From Pseudooceanicola pacificus (lineage in GTDB: Bacteria; Pseudomonadota; Alphaproteobacteria; Rhodobacterales; Rhodobacteraceae): a DNA stretch of 64,000 nt. Made by a program: the position numbers and the translations under genes. Shown in pieces: positions 55,712-64,000 of the stretch (the stretch's first letter is position 1; every line of letters begins with the position of its first letter). The stretch covers positions 372,001 to 436,000 of the forward strand of contig NZ_WNXQ01000001.1 of NCBI RefSeq assembly GCF_009789075.1, written 5' to 3'. The notes beneath the pieces are model-generated. The model was given only the letters and a program-made list of their open reading frames with translations, was not told where the DNA came from and did no database searches.

Positions 55712-58700
55712 CTAGGCCTTGCGGCCCCAGCCGCCGCCGCCCGGTGTCAGCATTTCGAACGCATCGCCGGACTTCAGCGACACCTCGGCATTGCCCGGCA
55801 CCACCTCGCGCGTGCCATCCGCCCGCAGCACCGCGTTTTCCCCGCAGGCCCCCGGTTCGCCGCCATCCCCGCCCGGCGGCGGGACCAGGCGGTGCGAGGA
55901 CAGGGTGGTGACGGTGACATCCTCCAGGAACCGGACCACGCGGTGAATGCCGTCGCCGCCATGCCATGTGCCGCCGCCGCCCGACCCGGCCCGCAGGCCG
56001 AACCGGTCGACGCGGACCGGAAAGCGGGTTTCCAGCACCTCGGGGTCGGTCATCAACGTGTTGGTCATGTGCGAATGCACCCCTGACGCGCCGTCGAACC
56101 CCGGGCCCGCGCCGGTGCCGCCCGCGATGGTTTCGTAGTTCTGGAAGCGGGCGTTGCCCCAGACGAAGTTGTTCATCGTCCCCTGCGATCCGGCAATCAC
56201 CCCGAGCGCGCCGAACAGGCAGTCGGCAATCGCCTGGCTGACCTCGGTATTGCCCGAGATCACGGCGGCCGGGTGCACCGGGTTGATCATCGAGGCCTCG
56301 GGCAGGACCAGCTTCAACGGTTTCAGGCAGCCCTCGTTCATCGGGATGTCGCGCCCGACCAGCGTGCGGAAGACATAGAGCGTCACCGCCGTGGTGATGG
56401 AGCGCGGCGCATTGTAATTGCCCGGATGCTGCGGCGAGGTGCCGGTGAAATCCAGCACCGCCTCGCCCTTGTCGGCATCGACGGAGATACGCACCCGTAT
56501 CTGCGATCCGTCGTCCAGCGGATAGGTGCATGCGCCGTCCTTGAGCGAGGTGATGACCTGGCGCACGCTGGCCTCGGCATTGGCCTGCACATGGGCCATA
56601 TAGGCCAGCACCGTGTCGGTCCCGAAGGTGTCGATCATGCGCCCGACCTCGGCGATGCCGGTGGCATTGGCGGCGACCTGCGCCTCCAGGTCGGCGAGGT
56701 TGTCGTCGATGTTGCGGCAGGGATAGGTGCCCGAGCCGAGCAGCGCGCGCGTTTCGGCCTCGCGCAGGGTGCCGCCGCGCACCAGCAGGAAGTTGTCGAT
56801 GACGACGCCCTCCTCCTCGATATGGCGCGAGTCGGGCGGGGCGGAGCCGGGGGTGCGCCCGCCGATATCCGCATGATGCCCGCGCGAGCCGACATAGAAC
56901 AGGATCTCTTGCCCCGCCTTGTCGAAGACGGGGGTGATCACGGTCACGTCCGGCAGGTGGGTGCCGCCGTTGAACGGTGCGTTCAGCATATAGGCATCGC
57001 CGGGGCGTATCTGACCCGCGTTCAGCCGCGCCACGGTGCGCACCGAGTCGGACATCGAGCCGAGGTGCACCGGAACATGCGGCGCATTGGCGACAAGGTT
57101 GCCCTGCCCGTCGAAGAGGGCGCAGGAGAAATCCAGCCGTTCCTTGATGTTGACCGAATAGGCCGTGTTGGCCAGCGTCGCGCCCATCTGTTCGGCGATG
57201 GACATGAAGAGATTGTTGAACACCTCCAGCAGGATCGGGTCGGCCTCGGTGCCAAGCGCATGTTCGCCCTGCCGCGCCTCCGTCCGGTCGAGGATCAGGT
57301 TGCCCGCAGTGTCGATCCGGGCAGACCAGCCGGGTTCGATCACGTTCGTGCCGGTGGATTCGGTGATGATCGCAGGCCCGGTAACCTTGACCCCGGCGGC
57401 CAGGGTATCGCGGTCGTAGAGCGGCACCTCGCGCGCGCTGCCGCCCATATGGGTCGGCAGATGGGCAAGCGGTTCACCACTGTGCGACCCTGCGGGCACG
57501 GGGGCCTCGGCATCGTCGGTGGTGCCGATGGCCTCGACGCTCAGCATCTCGATCAGCAGCGCCCGGTCGGGATTGGCAAAGCCGAAGCGGGTCTCGTGCA
57601 GGGTGGTGAAGGCGTCCTTCATCCCGGCCGCGGTGTCAAAGGGCACCTCCAGCGTCTGGTGGGACCCGGAATAGCGCAGATGCGCCCGGGCTTCGGTACG
57701 TATGCGTCCGGCGGCAATGCCCTGACCTGCAACCTCGGTCACCGCCTCGTCCTGCATCCGCGCAATCTCGCGCCCGGCGGCGTCGGTGTCGTCCAGCGGC
57801 TTGCCGAACTGCGCCTCGCGCAGCGCCCGGATGTCGGCCAGGCCCATGCCGAAGGCCGACAATACCCCGGCGTAGGGATGGATGAAGACCCGCGTCATGC
57901 CAAGCGCATCGGCCACCAGACAGGCATGCTGCCCCCCGGCCCCGCCAAAGCAGTTGAGCGTGTAGCGTGTCACGTCATAGCCGCGTTCGACGCTGATCTT
58001 CTTGATTGCCTGCGCCATGTTCTGCACGGCGATGCGCAAAAAGCCTTCGGCGGTTTCCTCGGGCGTCAGGGCCGGCTTGCCGGTGGCTTCGGCGATCTCG
58101 GCGGCCAGCGCCTGGAACTTCTCGCGCACGATGTCGGCGTTCAGCGGTTCGTCGCCCTTTGGGCCAAAGACATGCGGGAAATGCGCGGGCGACAGCTTGC
58201 CCAGCATCACGTTGCAGTCGGTCACCGTCAGCGGCCCGCCGCGCCGGTAGCAGGCCGGCCCCGGATCGGCCCCGGCGCTTTCCGGCCCGACCTGATACCG
58301 CCCCTCGCGGAAGGCCAGGATCGACCCGCCGCCCGCCGCGACCGTATGGATATGCATCATGGGCGAGCGCATGCGCACCCCGGCGACCTGGGTTTCAAAG
58401 CTGCGCTCGTAGGCGCCCGCGTAATGGCACACATCGGTCGAGGTGCCGCCCATGTCGAACCCGATCAGCCGGTCGAACCCGGCAGCTTCGGCGGTGCGGA
58501 CCATGCCGACGACACCCCCGGCGGGGCCCGACAGGATCGCGTCGCGCCCCTGGAACAGCCTGGCATCCGTCAGACCGCCCGAGGACTGCATGAAGAACAG
58601 CCGTTCGCAGGCGCCATCGGCCCCCACATCCAGCGCCCCGGCGACCCGGTCGACATAGCGGCGCAGCACGGGCGAGAGATAGGCGTCGACCACGGCGGTA

Positions 58701-59320
58701 TCCCCCCGCGCGACCAGCTTGATCAGGCCCGAAGCCTGGTGCGAGGGGGTTATCTGGGTGAAACCTTCCTCGGCCGCGATCTCGGCGGCGCGCAGTTCAT
58801 GCACCGGATTCAGGTAGCCGTGCATCGTGGCGATGGCGACCGAGGCGATCCCCTCGGCCCGCGCGGCGCGCAGGGCGGCGCGGGTGGCCTCTTCGTCCAG
58901 CGGGGTCAGCACCGTGCCATCCGCGGCCAGCCGTTCGGGCAGTTCGGCCACGCGGGCGTAGAGCAGTTCGGGCAGGCGGATGTGCAGGTCGAACAGGCGC
59001 GGGCGGGCCTGGGTGCCGATTCGCAGCAGGTCGGCAAAGCCTTCGGTGATCAGCAGCAGCGTCGGCGTGCCCTTGCGCTCCAGCAGGGCGTTGGTGGCCA
59101 CCGTGGTGCCCATCTTGACCGCCTCGATCCCGCCCCGGGGGAAGTCCTGCACGCCCATGAGGCGGCGGATCCCTTCGACGGCGGCATCCTCGTAAAGCTC
59201 GGGATTCTCGGACAAAAGCTTGGTCGTGTGCAGGGCCCCGCCGGGCGCCCGTCCGACCAGGTCGGTAAAGGTGCCGCCACGGTCCACCCAGAACTGCCAC
59301 TTTTCCGTGCTGCCCGTCAT
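55712..59320 (-). CDS. Hydantoinase/5-oxoprolinase family protein, fused HyuA-HyuB
   Basis: 1202 residues, the size of fused ATP-dependent 5-oxoprolinase (OplAH). HyuA part: about 1-690, with actin-like nucleotide motifs ([15 protein letters not shown] near residue 14, [14 protein letters not shown]). HyuB part: about 700-1202 ([40 protein letters not shown]). It opens a lactam or hydantoin ring with ATP; 5-oxoproline to glutamate is the best-known case, but carboxylases such as acetophenone or acetone carboxylase are related. GGAGG precedes the ATG. Divergent from a TRAP importer, suggesting import and hydrolysis of the same compound. Confidence 0.9.
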   Translation of the reverse strand: MTGSTEKWQFWVDRGGTFTDLVGRAPGGALHTTKLLSENPELYEDAAVEGIRRLMGVQDFPRGGIEAVKMGTTVATNALLERKGTPTLLLITEGFADLLRIGTQARPRLFDLHIRLPELLYARVAELPERLAADGTVLTPLDEEATRAALRAARAEGIASVAIATMHGYLNPVHELRAAEIAAEEGFTQITPSHQASGLIKLVARGDTAVVDAYLSPVLRRYVDRVAGALDVGADGACERLFFMQSSGGLTDARLFQGRDAILSGPAGGVVGMVRTAEAAGFDRLIGFDMGGTSTDVCHYAGAYERSFETQVAGVRMRSPMMHIHTVAAGGGSILAFREGRYQVGPESAGADPGPACYRRGGPLTVTDCNVMLGKLSPAHFPHVFGPKGDEPLNADIVREKFQALAAEIAEATGKPALTPEETAEGFLRIAVQNMAQAIKKISVERGYDVTRYTLNCFGGAGGQHACLVADALGMTRVFIHPYAGVLSAFGMGLADIRALREAQFGKPLDDTDAAGREIARMQDEAVTEVAGQGIAAGRIRTEARAHLRYSGSHQTLEVPFDTAAGMKDAFTTLHETRFGFANPDRALLIEMLSVEAIGTTDDAEAPVPAGSHSGEPLAHLPTHMGGSAREVPLYDRDTLAAGVKVTGPAIITESTGTNVIEPGWSARIDTAGNLILDRTEARQGEHALGTEADPILLEVFNNLFMSIAEQMGATLANTAYSVNIKERLDFSCALFDGQGNLVANAPHVPVHLGSMSDSVRTVARLNAGQIRPGDAYMLNAPFNGGTHLPDVTVITPVFDKAGQEILFYVGSRGHHADIGGRTPGSAPPDSRHIEEEGVVIDNFLLVRGGTLREAETRALLGSGTYPCRNIDDNLADLEAQVAANATGIAEVGRMIDTFGTDTVLAYMAHVQANAEASVRQVITSLKDGACTYPLDDGSQIRVRISVDADKGEAVLDFTGTSPQHPGNYNAPRSITTAVTLYVFRTLVGRDIPMNEGCLKPLKLVLPEASMINPVHPAAVISGNTEVSQAIADCLFGALGVIAGSQGTMNNFVWGNARFQNYETIAGGTGAGPGFDGASGVHSHMTNTLMTDPEVLETRFPVRVDRFGLRAGSGGGGTWHGGDGIHRVVRFLEDVTVTTLSSHRLVPPPGGDGGEPGACGENAVLRADGTREVVPGNAEVSLKSGDAFEMLTPGGGGWGRKA

Positions 59321-59362
59321 CCGCCACGCCTCCGCTGAAAAAACCTGTTGCTTTTAGTTCCA

Positions 59363-59385
59363 GAACGTTGTCACTTTGTCAACGT
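59363..59385. promoter_or_regulatory. Inverted repeat in the oxoprolinase/TRAP divergent promoter
   Basis: AACGTTG-N9-CAACGTT is a perfect seven-base dyad midway in the 106-base gap between two divergent genes. AT-rich flanks suggest promoter DNA. It is a candidate operator for one regulator controlling both units; the regulator gene is not in view. Confidence 0.5.
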
Positions 59386-59426
59386 TATACCAACGAAGTG
59401 ACCCAACAGATCACAGGGAGACCACC

Positions 59427-60383
59427 ATGCTACGCTTTGCACTGCCGATTGCCGCGGCACTTGCCACGCCGCTTGCGGCCGAGAGCTGGGACATGCCCAC
59501 GCCCTATGGCGATACCACCTTCCACACCGTCAACATCATGGAATTCGCCAAGGAGATCGCCGAGACCACCAACGGCGCACTTGAGATCACCGTGCATTCG
59601 GCCGGCTCTCTCTTCCCGCATGGCGAGATCAAAAACGCCGTCCGCTCGCGCCAGGTGCCGATAGGCGAGTTCTTCCTGTCGACTCTGGCGAACGAGGACC
59701 TTGCCTTCGGCATGGATTCGCAGCCCTTCCTCGCGACCTCCTATGACGAGGCGGCCAAACTCTGGGAGGCGCAGAAGCCGGTGATCACCGAGCTGCTGGC
59801 CGAACAGAACCTGATGCCGCTTTACGCCGTGCCGTGGCCGGCGCAGGGGCTCTACACCAAGAAGGAAATCAAGACGGTCGCGGATCTGAGCGGGCTGCGC
59901 TTCCGCGCCTATAACGCCGCGCTGGAGGAATTCGCCGCCCTCGCCGGCGCCGCCCCGGTGCAGGTCGAGGCGCCGGATATCCCGCAGGCCTTTTCCACCG
60001 GCCAGGTCGAAGCGATGATCACCTCGCCCTCCACCGGCGCCAACTCCAAGGCCTGGGATTTCCTGTCGCATTACACCCCGATCAACGCCTGGGTGCCCAA
60101 GAACATCGTGGTGGTGAACAAGCGCATGTTCGACGCGCTGGACCCTTCCGTACAGCAGGCCGTGATGACCGCCGCCGCCAATGCCGAGGCGCGCGGGCTT
60201 GAGATGTCGATGGCCGAGGCGGATGCCAAGACCAAGGAGCTGGCCGACAACGGGATCATCGTCTACGAGCCCTCGCCGGACCTGGTCGCCGGGCTGAAGA
60301 AGATCGGCGCCGAGATGCTGGCGAAATGGAATGCCAATGCCTCGGACCAGGCAAAGGCCGTTCTGTCGGCTTACGAGAAGTGA
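59427..60383 (+). CDS. dctP: TRAP transporter substrate-binding protein, DctP type
   Basis: 318 residues. Signal peptide about 1-19 ending PLAA, then the DctP fold: GALEITVHSAGSLFPHGEIK, VRSRQVPIGEFFLSTL, GLRFRAYNAALEEFAAL with the arginine that normally pairs with the ligand carboxylate, and MITSPSTGANSKAWDFLSHYT. It binds a carboxylate-containing solute in the periplasm. ATG follows GGGAG. dctQ and dctM lie downstream after a 304-base gap rich in palindromes. Confidence 0.92.
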   Translation: MLRFALPIAAALATPLAAESWDMPTPYGDTTFHTVNIMEFAKEIAETTNGALEITVHSAGSLFPHGEIKNAVRSRQVPIGEFFLSTLANEDLAFGMDSQPFLATSYDEAAKLWEAQKPVITELLAEQNLMPLYAVPWPAQGLYTKKEIKTVADLSGLRFRAYNAALEEFAALAGAAPVQVEAPDIPQAFSTGQVEAMITSPSTGANSKAWDFLSHYTPINAWVPKNIVVVNKRMFDALDPSVQQAVMTAAANAEARGLEMSMAEADAKTKELADNGIIVYEPSPDLVAGLKKIGAEMLAKWNANASDQAKAVLSAYEK

Positions 60384-60389
60384 CCCAGG

Positions 60390-60412
60390 GGTCCCGGGCC
60401 TGCCCCGGGACC
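60390..60412. repeat. CCCGGG palindrome, copy 1
   Basis: GGTCCCGGG-CCTGC-CCCGGGACC, nine-base-pair stem, 7 bases after the dctP stop. It is placed to act as a partial terminator or RNA-end stabiliser, which would raise dctP over dctQM. Confidence 0.7.
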
Positions 60413-60490
60413 TTCGGCTTCGGTGAGGTGCGGTTGAGCCGCGCACCGTCGTCCCGGGGCCGGGCACCACGGTCGTCCTGCGAAACGTCA

Positions 60491-60509
60491 TCCCGGGCCT
60501 GACCCGGGA
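60491..60509. repeat. CCCGGG palindrome, copy 2
   Basis: TCCCGGG-CCTGA-CCCGGGA, seven-base-pair stem, same loop type and orientation as copy 1. Confidence 0.65.
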
Positions 60510-60557
60510 ACTCCCGGGGCCTTCCCCCGCCAAGGGCATGGCGCCTTTGACAACGAG

Positions 60558-60578
60558 GTCCCGGGTCAGGCCCGGGAC
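60558..60578. repeat. CCCGGG palindrome, copy 3, inverted
   Basis: GTCCCGGG-TCAGG-CCCGGGAC. The loop TCAGG is the complement of the CCTGA loop in copy 2, so this copy points the other way. The rest of the 304-base dctP-dctQ gap shows no gene. Confidence 0.65.
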
Positions 60579-60687
60579 AACGTCTGGCGCAAAGGGATGC
60601 CGCGCCCGACACCGCCCGCCTCAAGTGACAACACCATTGCCCAACCACCCCGCCCCATCCGAACATTCCGGCATCGAGGGAGAGACC

Positions 60688-61212
60688 ATGCGAAGACTAC
60701 TGGACGGCCTTTACCGCCTGTCGGGCGGCATCGCGGCGGCGTTGATCCTCGGGATCTGCCTGCTGATCTCGGCCCAGATCGTGCTCAACATCACCGCCCG
60801 CGTCATGGGCCCGGGGTGGAGCTGGACGATCCCTTCCTATGCCGATTTCTCGGGGTACATGCTGGCCAATGCCTCGTTCCTCGCCCTGGCCCATACGCTG
60901 CGGGAGGGCGGGCATATCCGCGTGTCGCTGGTCACTTCGCGCCTGCCCGCACGGGTCGCGCTGGTGGCCGAGGTCTTCTGCCTGGCCCTGGCCATCGGGC
61001 TGGCGGGGTTTGCGGGGTATTTTCTTGTCGGCCTCATGGGCGAGAGCCTGAAGTATGGCGACACCTCCACCGGGATCGTCGCGATCCCGCTATGGATTCC
61101 GCAGTCGGGCGTCACGCTGGGGGCGGGGATACTCGTCCTCGCCCTGCTCGACACGCTGGTCGGGACACTGCGCACCGGCGCGCCGGTCCTGCCCGAAGGT
61201 GGCGAGGCATGA
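60688..61212 (+). CDS. dctQ: TRAP transporter small permease, DctQ type
   Basis: 174 residues with four helices and the family landmarks WSWTIPSYADFSGYMLA and AHTLREGGHIRVSLVT. It pairs with DctM in the inner membrane and couples to the binding protein. GAGGGAG precedes the ATG. Its last four bases overlap the candidate small repeat-bearing gene. Confidence 0.92.
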   Translation: MRRLLDGLYRLSGGIAAALILGICLLISAQIVLNITARVMGPGWSWTIPSYADFSGYMLANASFLALAHTLREGGHIRVSLVTSRLPARVALVAEVFCLALAIGLAGFAGYFLVGLMGESLKYGDTSTGIVAIPLWIPQSGVTLGAGILVLALLDTLVGTLRTGAPVLPEGGEA

Positions 61213-61544
61213 GCGCGGCCCGGCAGGCCCCCGCGCGCCGCGTCCACAGCGGCACGGGGCCGGTCGACAGCACGTCGCGGCTGGCAAATGGCGTGGCCAT
61301 GTCGCGCGTGGCGGTGGACAGTCGCAAGGGCAGCGCACCCATAGGCAGCGCACGCGCGGGCATCGCACCCACAGGCGTCGCAAGCACCGGGACCGCACCC
61401 ACAGACAGCGCGCGCACCGGCACGGCAAGCACCGGCAGCGCGCGCGCGGCCCCTGGCCGGGGTGCGCCAGCCGGGATGCGCGGGACCGCCCTGCCCCCAG
61501 CCGTGACATCCCTCTTCCCGCTCAAGGACGCCCCGCATGTCTGA
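61209..61544 (+). CDS. Candidate 111-residue protein with pentapeptide repeats, between dctQ and dctM
   Basis: An open frame starts at an ATGA overlap with the dctQ stop and ends 8 bases into dctM, the pattern of a coupled operon gene. Residues about 41-80 are eight tandem five-residue repeats of the form Gly-x-Ala-(Pro/Arg/Ser)-x (GSAPI, GSARA, GIAPT, GVAST and so on). The rest is Arg/Ala/Pro-rich with no signal peptide or helix. TRAP operons normally have dctQ and dctM adjacent, so this is an insertion; it may be a gene or only expanded repeat DNA. Confidence 0.4.
   Translation: MSAARQAPARRVHSGTGPVDSTSRLANGVAMSRVAVDSRKGSAPIGSARAGIAPTGVASTGTAPTDSARTGTASTGSARAAPGRGAPAGMRGTALPPAVTSLFPLKDAPHV
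61329..61448 (+). repeat. Eight imperfect 15-bp tandem repeats
   Basis: Eight contiguous 15-base units such as GGCAGCGCACCCATA, GGCAGCGCACGCGCG and GGCATCGCACCCACA, in frame with the candidate 111-residue gene. Units differ at several positions, so the array is not a recent expansion. Confidence 0.8.
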
Positions 61545-62835
61545 TCCGTTGATCGCGCTGACGCTCCTCGCCCTGCTGATCGGGCTGCTGGCCCTCGGGG
61601 TCTGGGTCGCCTTTGCCCTGATGGCCGTGGCACTGGTCGCCATTGTCGCCTTCTCCAACGCGCCGGTCGGGCTGGTGATGGCCACCACGCTCTGGGGTCA
61701 TTCGCATGGCTGGGCGCTGGCGGCGCTGCCCCTGTTCATCCTGATGGGCGAGGTTCTGCTGCGATCCCGGCTGAGCCAGGACATGTTCAGCGGCATCGCC
61801 CCGTGGATCAGCCGCTTTCCGGGCCGCCTGCTGCATGTGAACATCCTGGGCTGCGCCATCTTCGCCGCAGTGTCGGGATCCTCCGCGGCCACGGCGGCGA
61901 CCATCGGGCGGATGTCGGTGCCCGAGCTGAAATCGCGCGGCTACCCGGAAAGCATGATCCTGGGCACGCTGGCCGGATCGGCCACGCTGGGCCTGCTGAT
62001 CCCGCCGTCGATCATCCTGATCGTCTATGGCGTCGCGACGGAACAGAGCATCGCGCGCCTCTTCATCGCCGGCGTTCTGCCGGGGGTGATGCTGGTGAGC
62101 CTCTTCGCGCTCTATGTCGCGGGCTATGCCTGGGCGCGCCCCGGGTCGATCCCGCGCGAGCCGTCCTTTACCTGGCGCGAACGCATCCATGCCTCGCGCC
62201 GGCTGATCCCGGTGGCGCTGCTGATCCTCGGGGTGATCGGGTCGATCTACACCGGCATCGCCTCGCCCACCGACGCGGCGGCGCTTGGCGTGATCCTGTC
62301 GGTGATCCTCGCCTTCGCCTCGGGCAGCTTCTCGTGGAAACTGTTTGGCGAGGCACTGATGTCGGCCACCCGGACCTCGGCCATGATCGCCTTCATCCTC
62401 GTCTCGGCGGCCTTCCTGTCGATTTCGATGGGGTTCACCGGGCTGCCGCGCAACCTCGCCGCCTGGATATCGACCCTGGGACTCAGCCAGGGGGCGCTGC
62501 TGGCGGCGCTCACGGTGTTCTTCGTGGTGCTGGGCTGCTTCCTCGACGGGATATCGGTGGTGGTGCTGACCACCTCGATCATCATGCCGATGGTGCAGGC
62601 GGCGGGGATCGACCCGCTGTGGTTCGGCATCTACCTGGTGATCGTGGTCGAGATGAGCCAGATCACCCCGCCGGTCGGGTTCAACCTGTTTGTCATCCAG
62701 GGGCTGACAGGAATCGACATCCTGCGCATCGCGGTCGCGGCCCTGCCGTTCTTTGGCCTGCTGTTGCTGGGGGTGTTGCTGATCACGCTGTTCCCGGGGA
62801 TCGTGACGTTCCTCCCTTCCGCCATGGGGCGGTGA
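61537..62835 (+). CDS. dctM: TRAP transporter large permease, DctM type
   Basis: 432 residues, about 12 helices, the elevator-type transport subunit of the TRAP system, driven by a sodium or proton gradient. Landmarks: PLFILMGEVLLRSRLS, AAVSGSSAATAATIGRMSVPE, GLLIPPSIILIVYG, and the C-terminal EMSQITPPVGFNLFVIQGL. AAGGA lies about 8 bases before the ATG. Last gene of the operon. Confidence 0.94.
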   Translation: MSDPLIALTLLALLIGLLALGVWVAFALMAVALVAIVAFSNAPVGLVMATTLWGHSHGWALAALPLFILMGEVLLRSRLSQDMFSGIAPWISRFPGRLLHVNILGCAIFAAVSGSSAATAATIGRMSVPELKSRGYPESMILGTLAGSATLGLLIPPSIILIVYGVATEQSIARLFIAGVLPGVMLVSLFALYVAGYAWARPGSIPREPSFTWRERIHASRRLIPVALLILGVIGSIYTGIASPTDAAALGVILSVILAFASGSFSWKLFGEALMSATRTSAMIAFILVSAAFLSISMGFTGLPRNLAAWISTLGLSQGALLAALTVFFVVLGCFLDGISVVVLTTSIIMPMVQAAGIDPLWFGIYLVIVVEMSQITPPVGFNLFVIQGLTGIDILRIAVAALPFFGLLLLGVLLITLFPGIVTFLPSAMGR

Positions 62836-62925
62836 GGGCAACGGCCCCTTCCCGACCCGGGCGGGGGCACAGGCCGGGGGCGGGCATCCAGCCGAATGAC
62901 GCATTCTGCGCAGCCCCGCGGCAGG

Positions 62926-62946
62926 CCCCTCCCCGGCGGGGAGGGG
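62926..62946. terminator. Bidirectional hairpin between dctM and the asparaginase gene
   Basis: CCCCTCCCC-GGC-GGGGAGGGG, a nine-base-pair stem between two convergent genes. It lacks a T-run. Confidence 0.5.
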
Positions 62947-62974
62947 TGCCGTTACCGCCCCGCAGCCACGGCCG

Positions 62975-63979
62975 TCACCAGCCCGAGGTCAGCGCCGCGG
63001 TCGGGTGGATCGCCCCGGCGGCCAGGCCCCGGCGGCTGGTAATCGGGGTGTTGAGGTAGGACTGCGCGACCGGGTTCGACGGGTCGAGCACGCCCAGCCC
63101 CGCCAGGATGGTCGCGATGGCGGTTTCGGCACCGCGCGTGGTGCCGTCCTCGATCTTCAGCGCGACGCCAAGGCCCCGTTCGGGCAGGATCGCGACAAAG
63201 ACCCCCTCGGCCCCGGTCTTGACCACGCCGCGGCCCTGCATCGCACGTATCAGCGCGGTACAGGCCCGGCCCTCGCCCGCGACAAGCTCGGGATGGGCCG
63301 ACATCGCCTGCACCAGCCGCGCGGCGGCGGTTTCGCGCGTGCCCTGCCCCTCGCGCGCGGCGGCGCAATAGGCCATCGCCCGGGCCAGACCCTCCAGCGT
63401 GGTGGCGAAGTTCGGGGCAGAACAGCCGTCGATGCCGTAGCCGGGGCTTTCCACGCCTGTCACCTCTTCGAACGCGGCGCGCACGGCTTTCTGCACCACA
63501 TGGTCGGTCTCGTGATACTCGCTCCCCCCGCCGAGATGCCGGTTCAGCGTCAGGAAGCCGGAGTGCTTGCCGGAACAGTTGTTGTGCAGCTGGCACGGCG
63601 TCTCTCCGGCGCGGATCAGCGCGTCGCGCGCCGGAATGTCGGCGGGTTCCTGCGGGCCGCAGCGCAGGTCGGGCTCTCCCAGCCCCAGCCCGGCCAGCCA
63701 TTGAGCGGCCAGGTCGGAATGGATCGCCGCGCCGTTGTGCGAGGCGCAGGCCAGCGCCAGGTGGCGCGTCTCCAGCCCGGCCGCATCGGCCGCGCCGCTT
63801 TCCACCAGCGGCAGGGCCTGGATCATCTTGCAGGACGAACGCGGATACATCACCAGCCCCGGATTTCCCCAGGCACGGACCAGCCCGCCGGAGGCATCCC
63901 AGACAACCGCATGGCCCCGATGGATGCTCTCGACCATGCCGCCGCGGGTCACCTCGACCATGGGCACAGCTTCGCTCAT
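62975..63979 (-). CDS. L-asparaginase II (ReAV-like, thermolabile type)
   Basis: 334 residues of the asparaginase II family typified by Rhizobium etli ReAV, unrelated to E. coli AnsA/AnsB. It hydrolyses asparagine to aspartate and ammonia. The expected catalytic elements are present: Ser48 and Lys51 in YPRSSCKMIQA, Cys135 and Lys138 in NNCSGKHSG, and Cys186 in YGIDGCSAPN, which with the former form the zinc site of ReAV. GGAGGAAC precedes the ATG. No signal peptide, so cytoplasmic. Its position beside a TRAP importer and 5-oxoprolinase suggests use of amide-bearing amino acids. Confidence 0.9.
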   Translation of the reverse strand: MSEAVPMVEVTRGGMVESIHRGHAVVWDASGGLVRAWGNPGLVMYPRSSCKMIQALPLVESGAADAAGLETRHLALACASHNGAAIHSDLAAQWLAGLGLGEPDLRCGPQEPADIPARDALIRAGETPCQLHNNCSGKHSGFLTLNRHLGGGSEYHETDHVVQKAVRAAFEEVTGVESPGYGIDGCSAPNFATTLEGLARAMAYCAAAREGQGTRETAAARLVQAMSAHPELVAGEGRACTALIRAMQGRGVVKTGAEGVFVAILPERGLGVALKIEDGTTRGAETAIATILAGLGVLDPSNPVAQSYLNTPITSRRGLAAGAIHPTAALTSGW

Positions 63980-64000
63980 ATGTTCCTCCAGTCAAATATT

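Noticed and set aside
56273-59338. A plus-strand frame of about 1020 codons opposite the 5-oxoprolinase gene
   Set aside because: The minus-strand product matches HyuA and HyuB along its whole length, so this is a shadow frame.

Overview
The window is high-GC DNA with tightly packed operons. It looks like the chromosome of an alphaproteobacterium of the Rhodobacterales (Roseobacter/Paracoccus relatives). This rests on gene order and protein flavour: a rimP-nusA-ylxR-infB operon, a parvulin-argJ-mutT operon divergent from secA, polA next to a small zinc-finger gene, a core-2 glycosyltransferase beside a sulfotransferase, and several ABC and TRAP uptake systems. No rRNA, tRNA, insertion sequence, prophage or CRISPR array was seen. 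Both ends are gene-dense; the 5' end cuts into aroC.

Layout. 1-6.4 kb: shikimate genes aroC (partial) and aroQ, adenine deaminase, a polytopic transporter, an FAH-family hydrolase and a six-helix membrane protein. 6.4-12.2 kb: the rimP-nusA-ylxR-infB operon, with a promoter, an intrinsic terminator inside its leader and a 46-residue membrane peptide gene overlapping rimP. 12.2-13.6 kb: an EamA transporter, an 8-bp tandem repeat and a 46-residue gene with its own promoter, palindromic operator and terminator. 13.6-21.8 kb: mutT, argJ and a periplasmic parvulin on the minus strand; secA and two envelope genes on the plus strand, the second a phosphate-binding/OmpA fusion that must start at TTG. 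21.9-28.0 kb: an MDR oxidoreductase, polA, a zinc-finger protein, a DUF1203 protein, two tandem GFA-family genes and a HIT protein. 28.0-31.5 kb: glycosyltransferase, sulfotransferase and methyltransferase genes, probably for a surface glycan. 31.6-41 kb: 1-Cys peroxiredoxin, aldehyde dehydrogenase, a low-GC gap, an orphan membrane sensor-like domain, a kinase-like protein and an RND pump with its adaptor.

41-46.6 kb is the most coherent system. A guanidine-I (ykkC) riboswitch precedes a minus-strand run of substrate-binding protein, permease, ATPase, a ureohydrolase that resembles the nickel-dependent guanidine hydrolase GdmH, and a very histidine-rich protein. The reading is guanidine sensing, import and hydrolysis to urea and ammonia. 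The His-rich protein is a candidate, apparently undescribed, nickel-handling partner.

46.9-55.6 kb holds modABC, a tyrosine phosphatase and a sugar-type ABC operon. Its first permease carries a DUF11-like periplasmic domain and its second carries extra N-terminal helices. 55.7-64 kb holds a fused 5-oxoprolinase/hydantoinase divergent from a TRAP dctP-Q-M operon, then an ReAV-type asparaginase. The TRAP operon contains CCCGGG palindromes and a candidate 111-residue gene built on pentapeptide repeats, fitted between dctQ and dctM.
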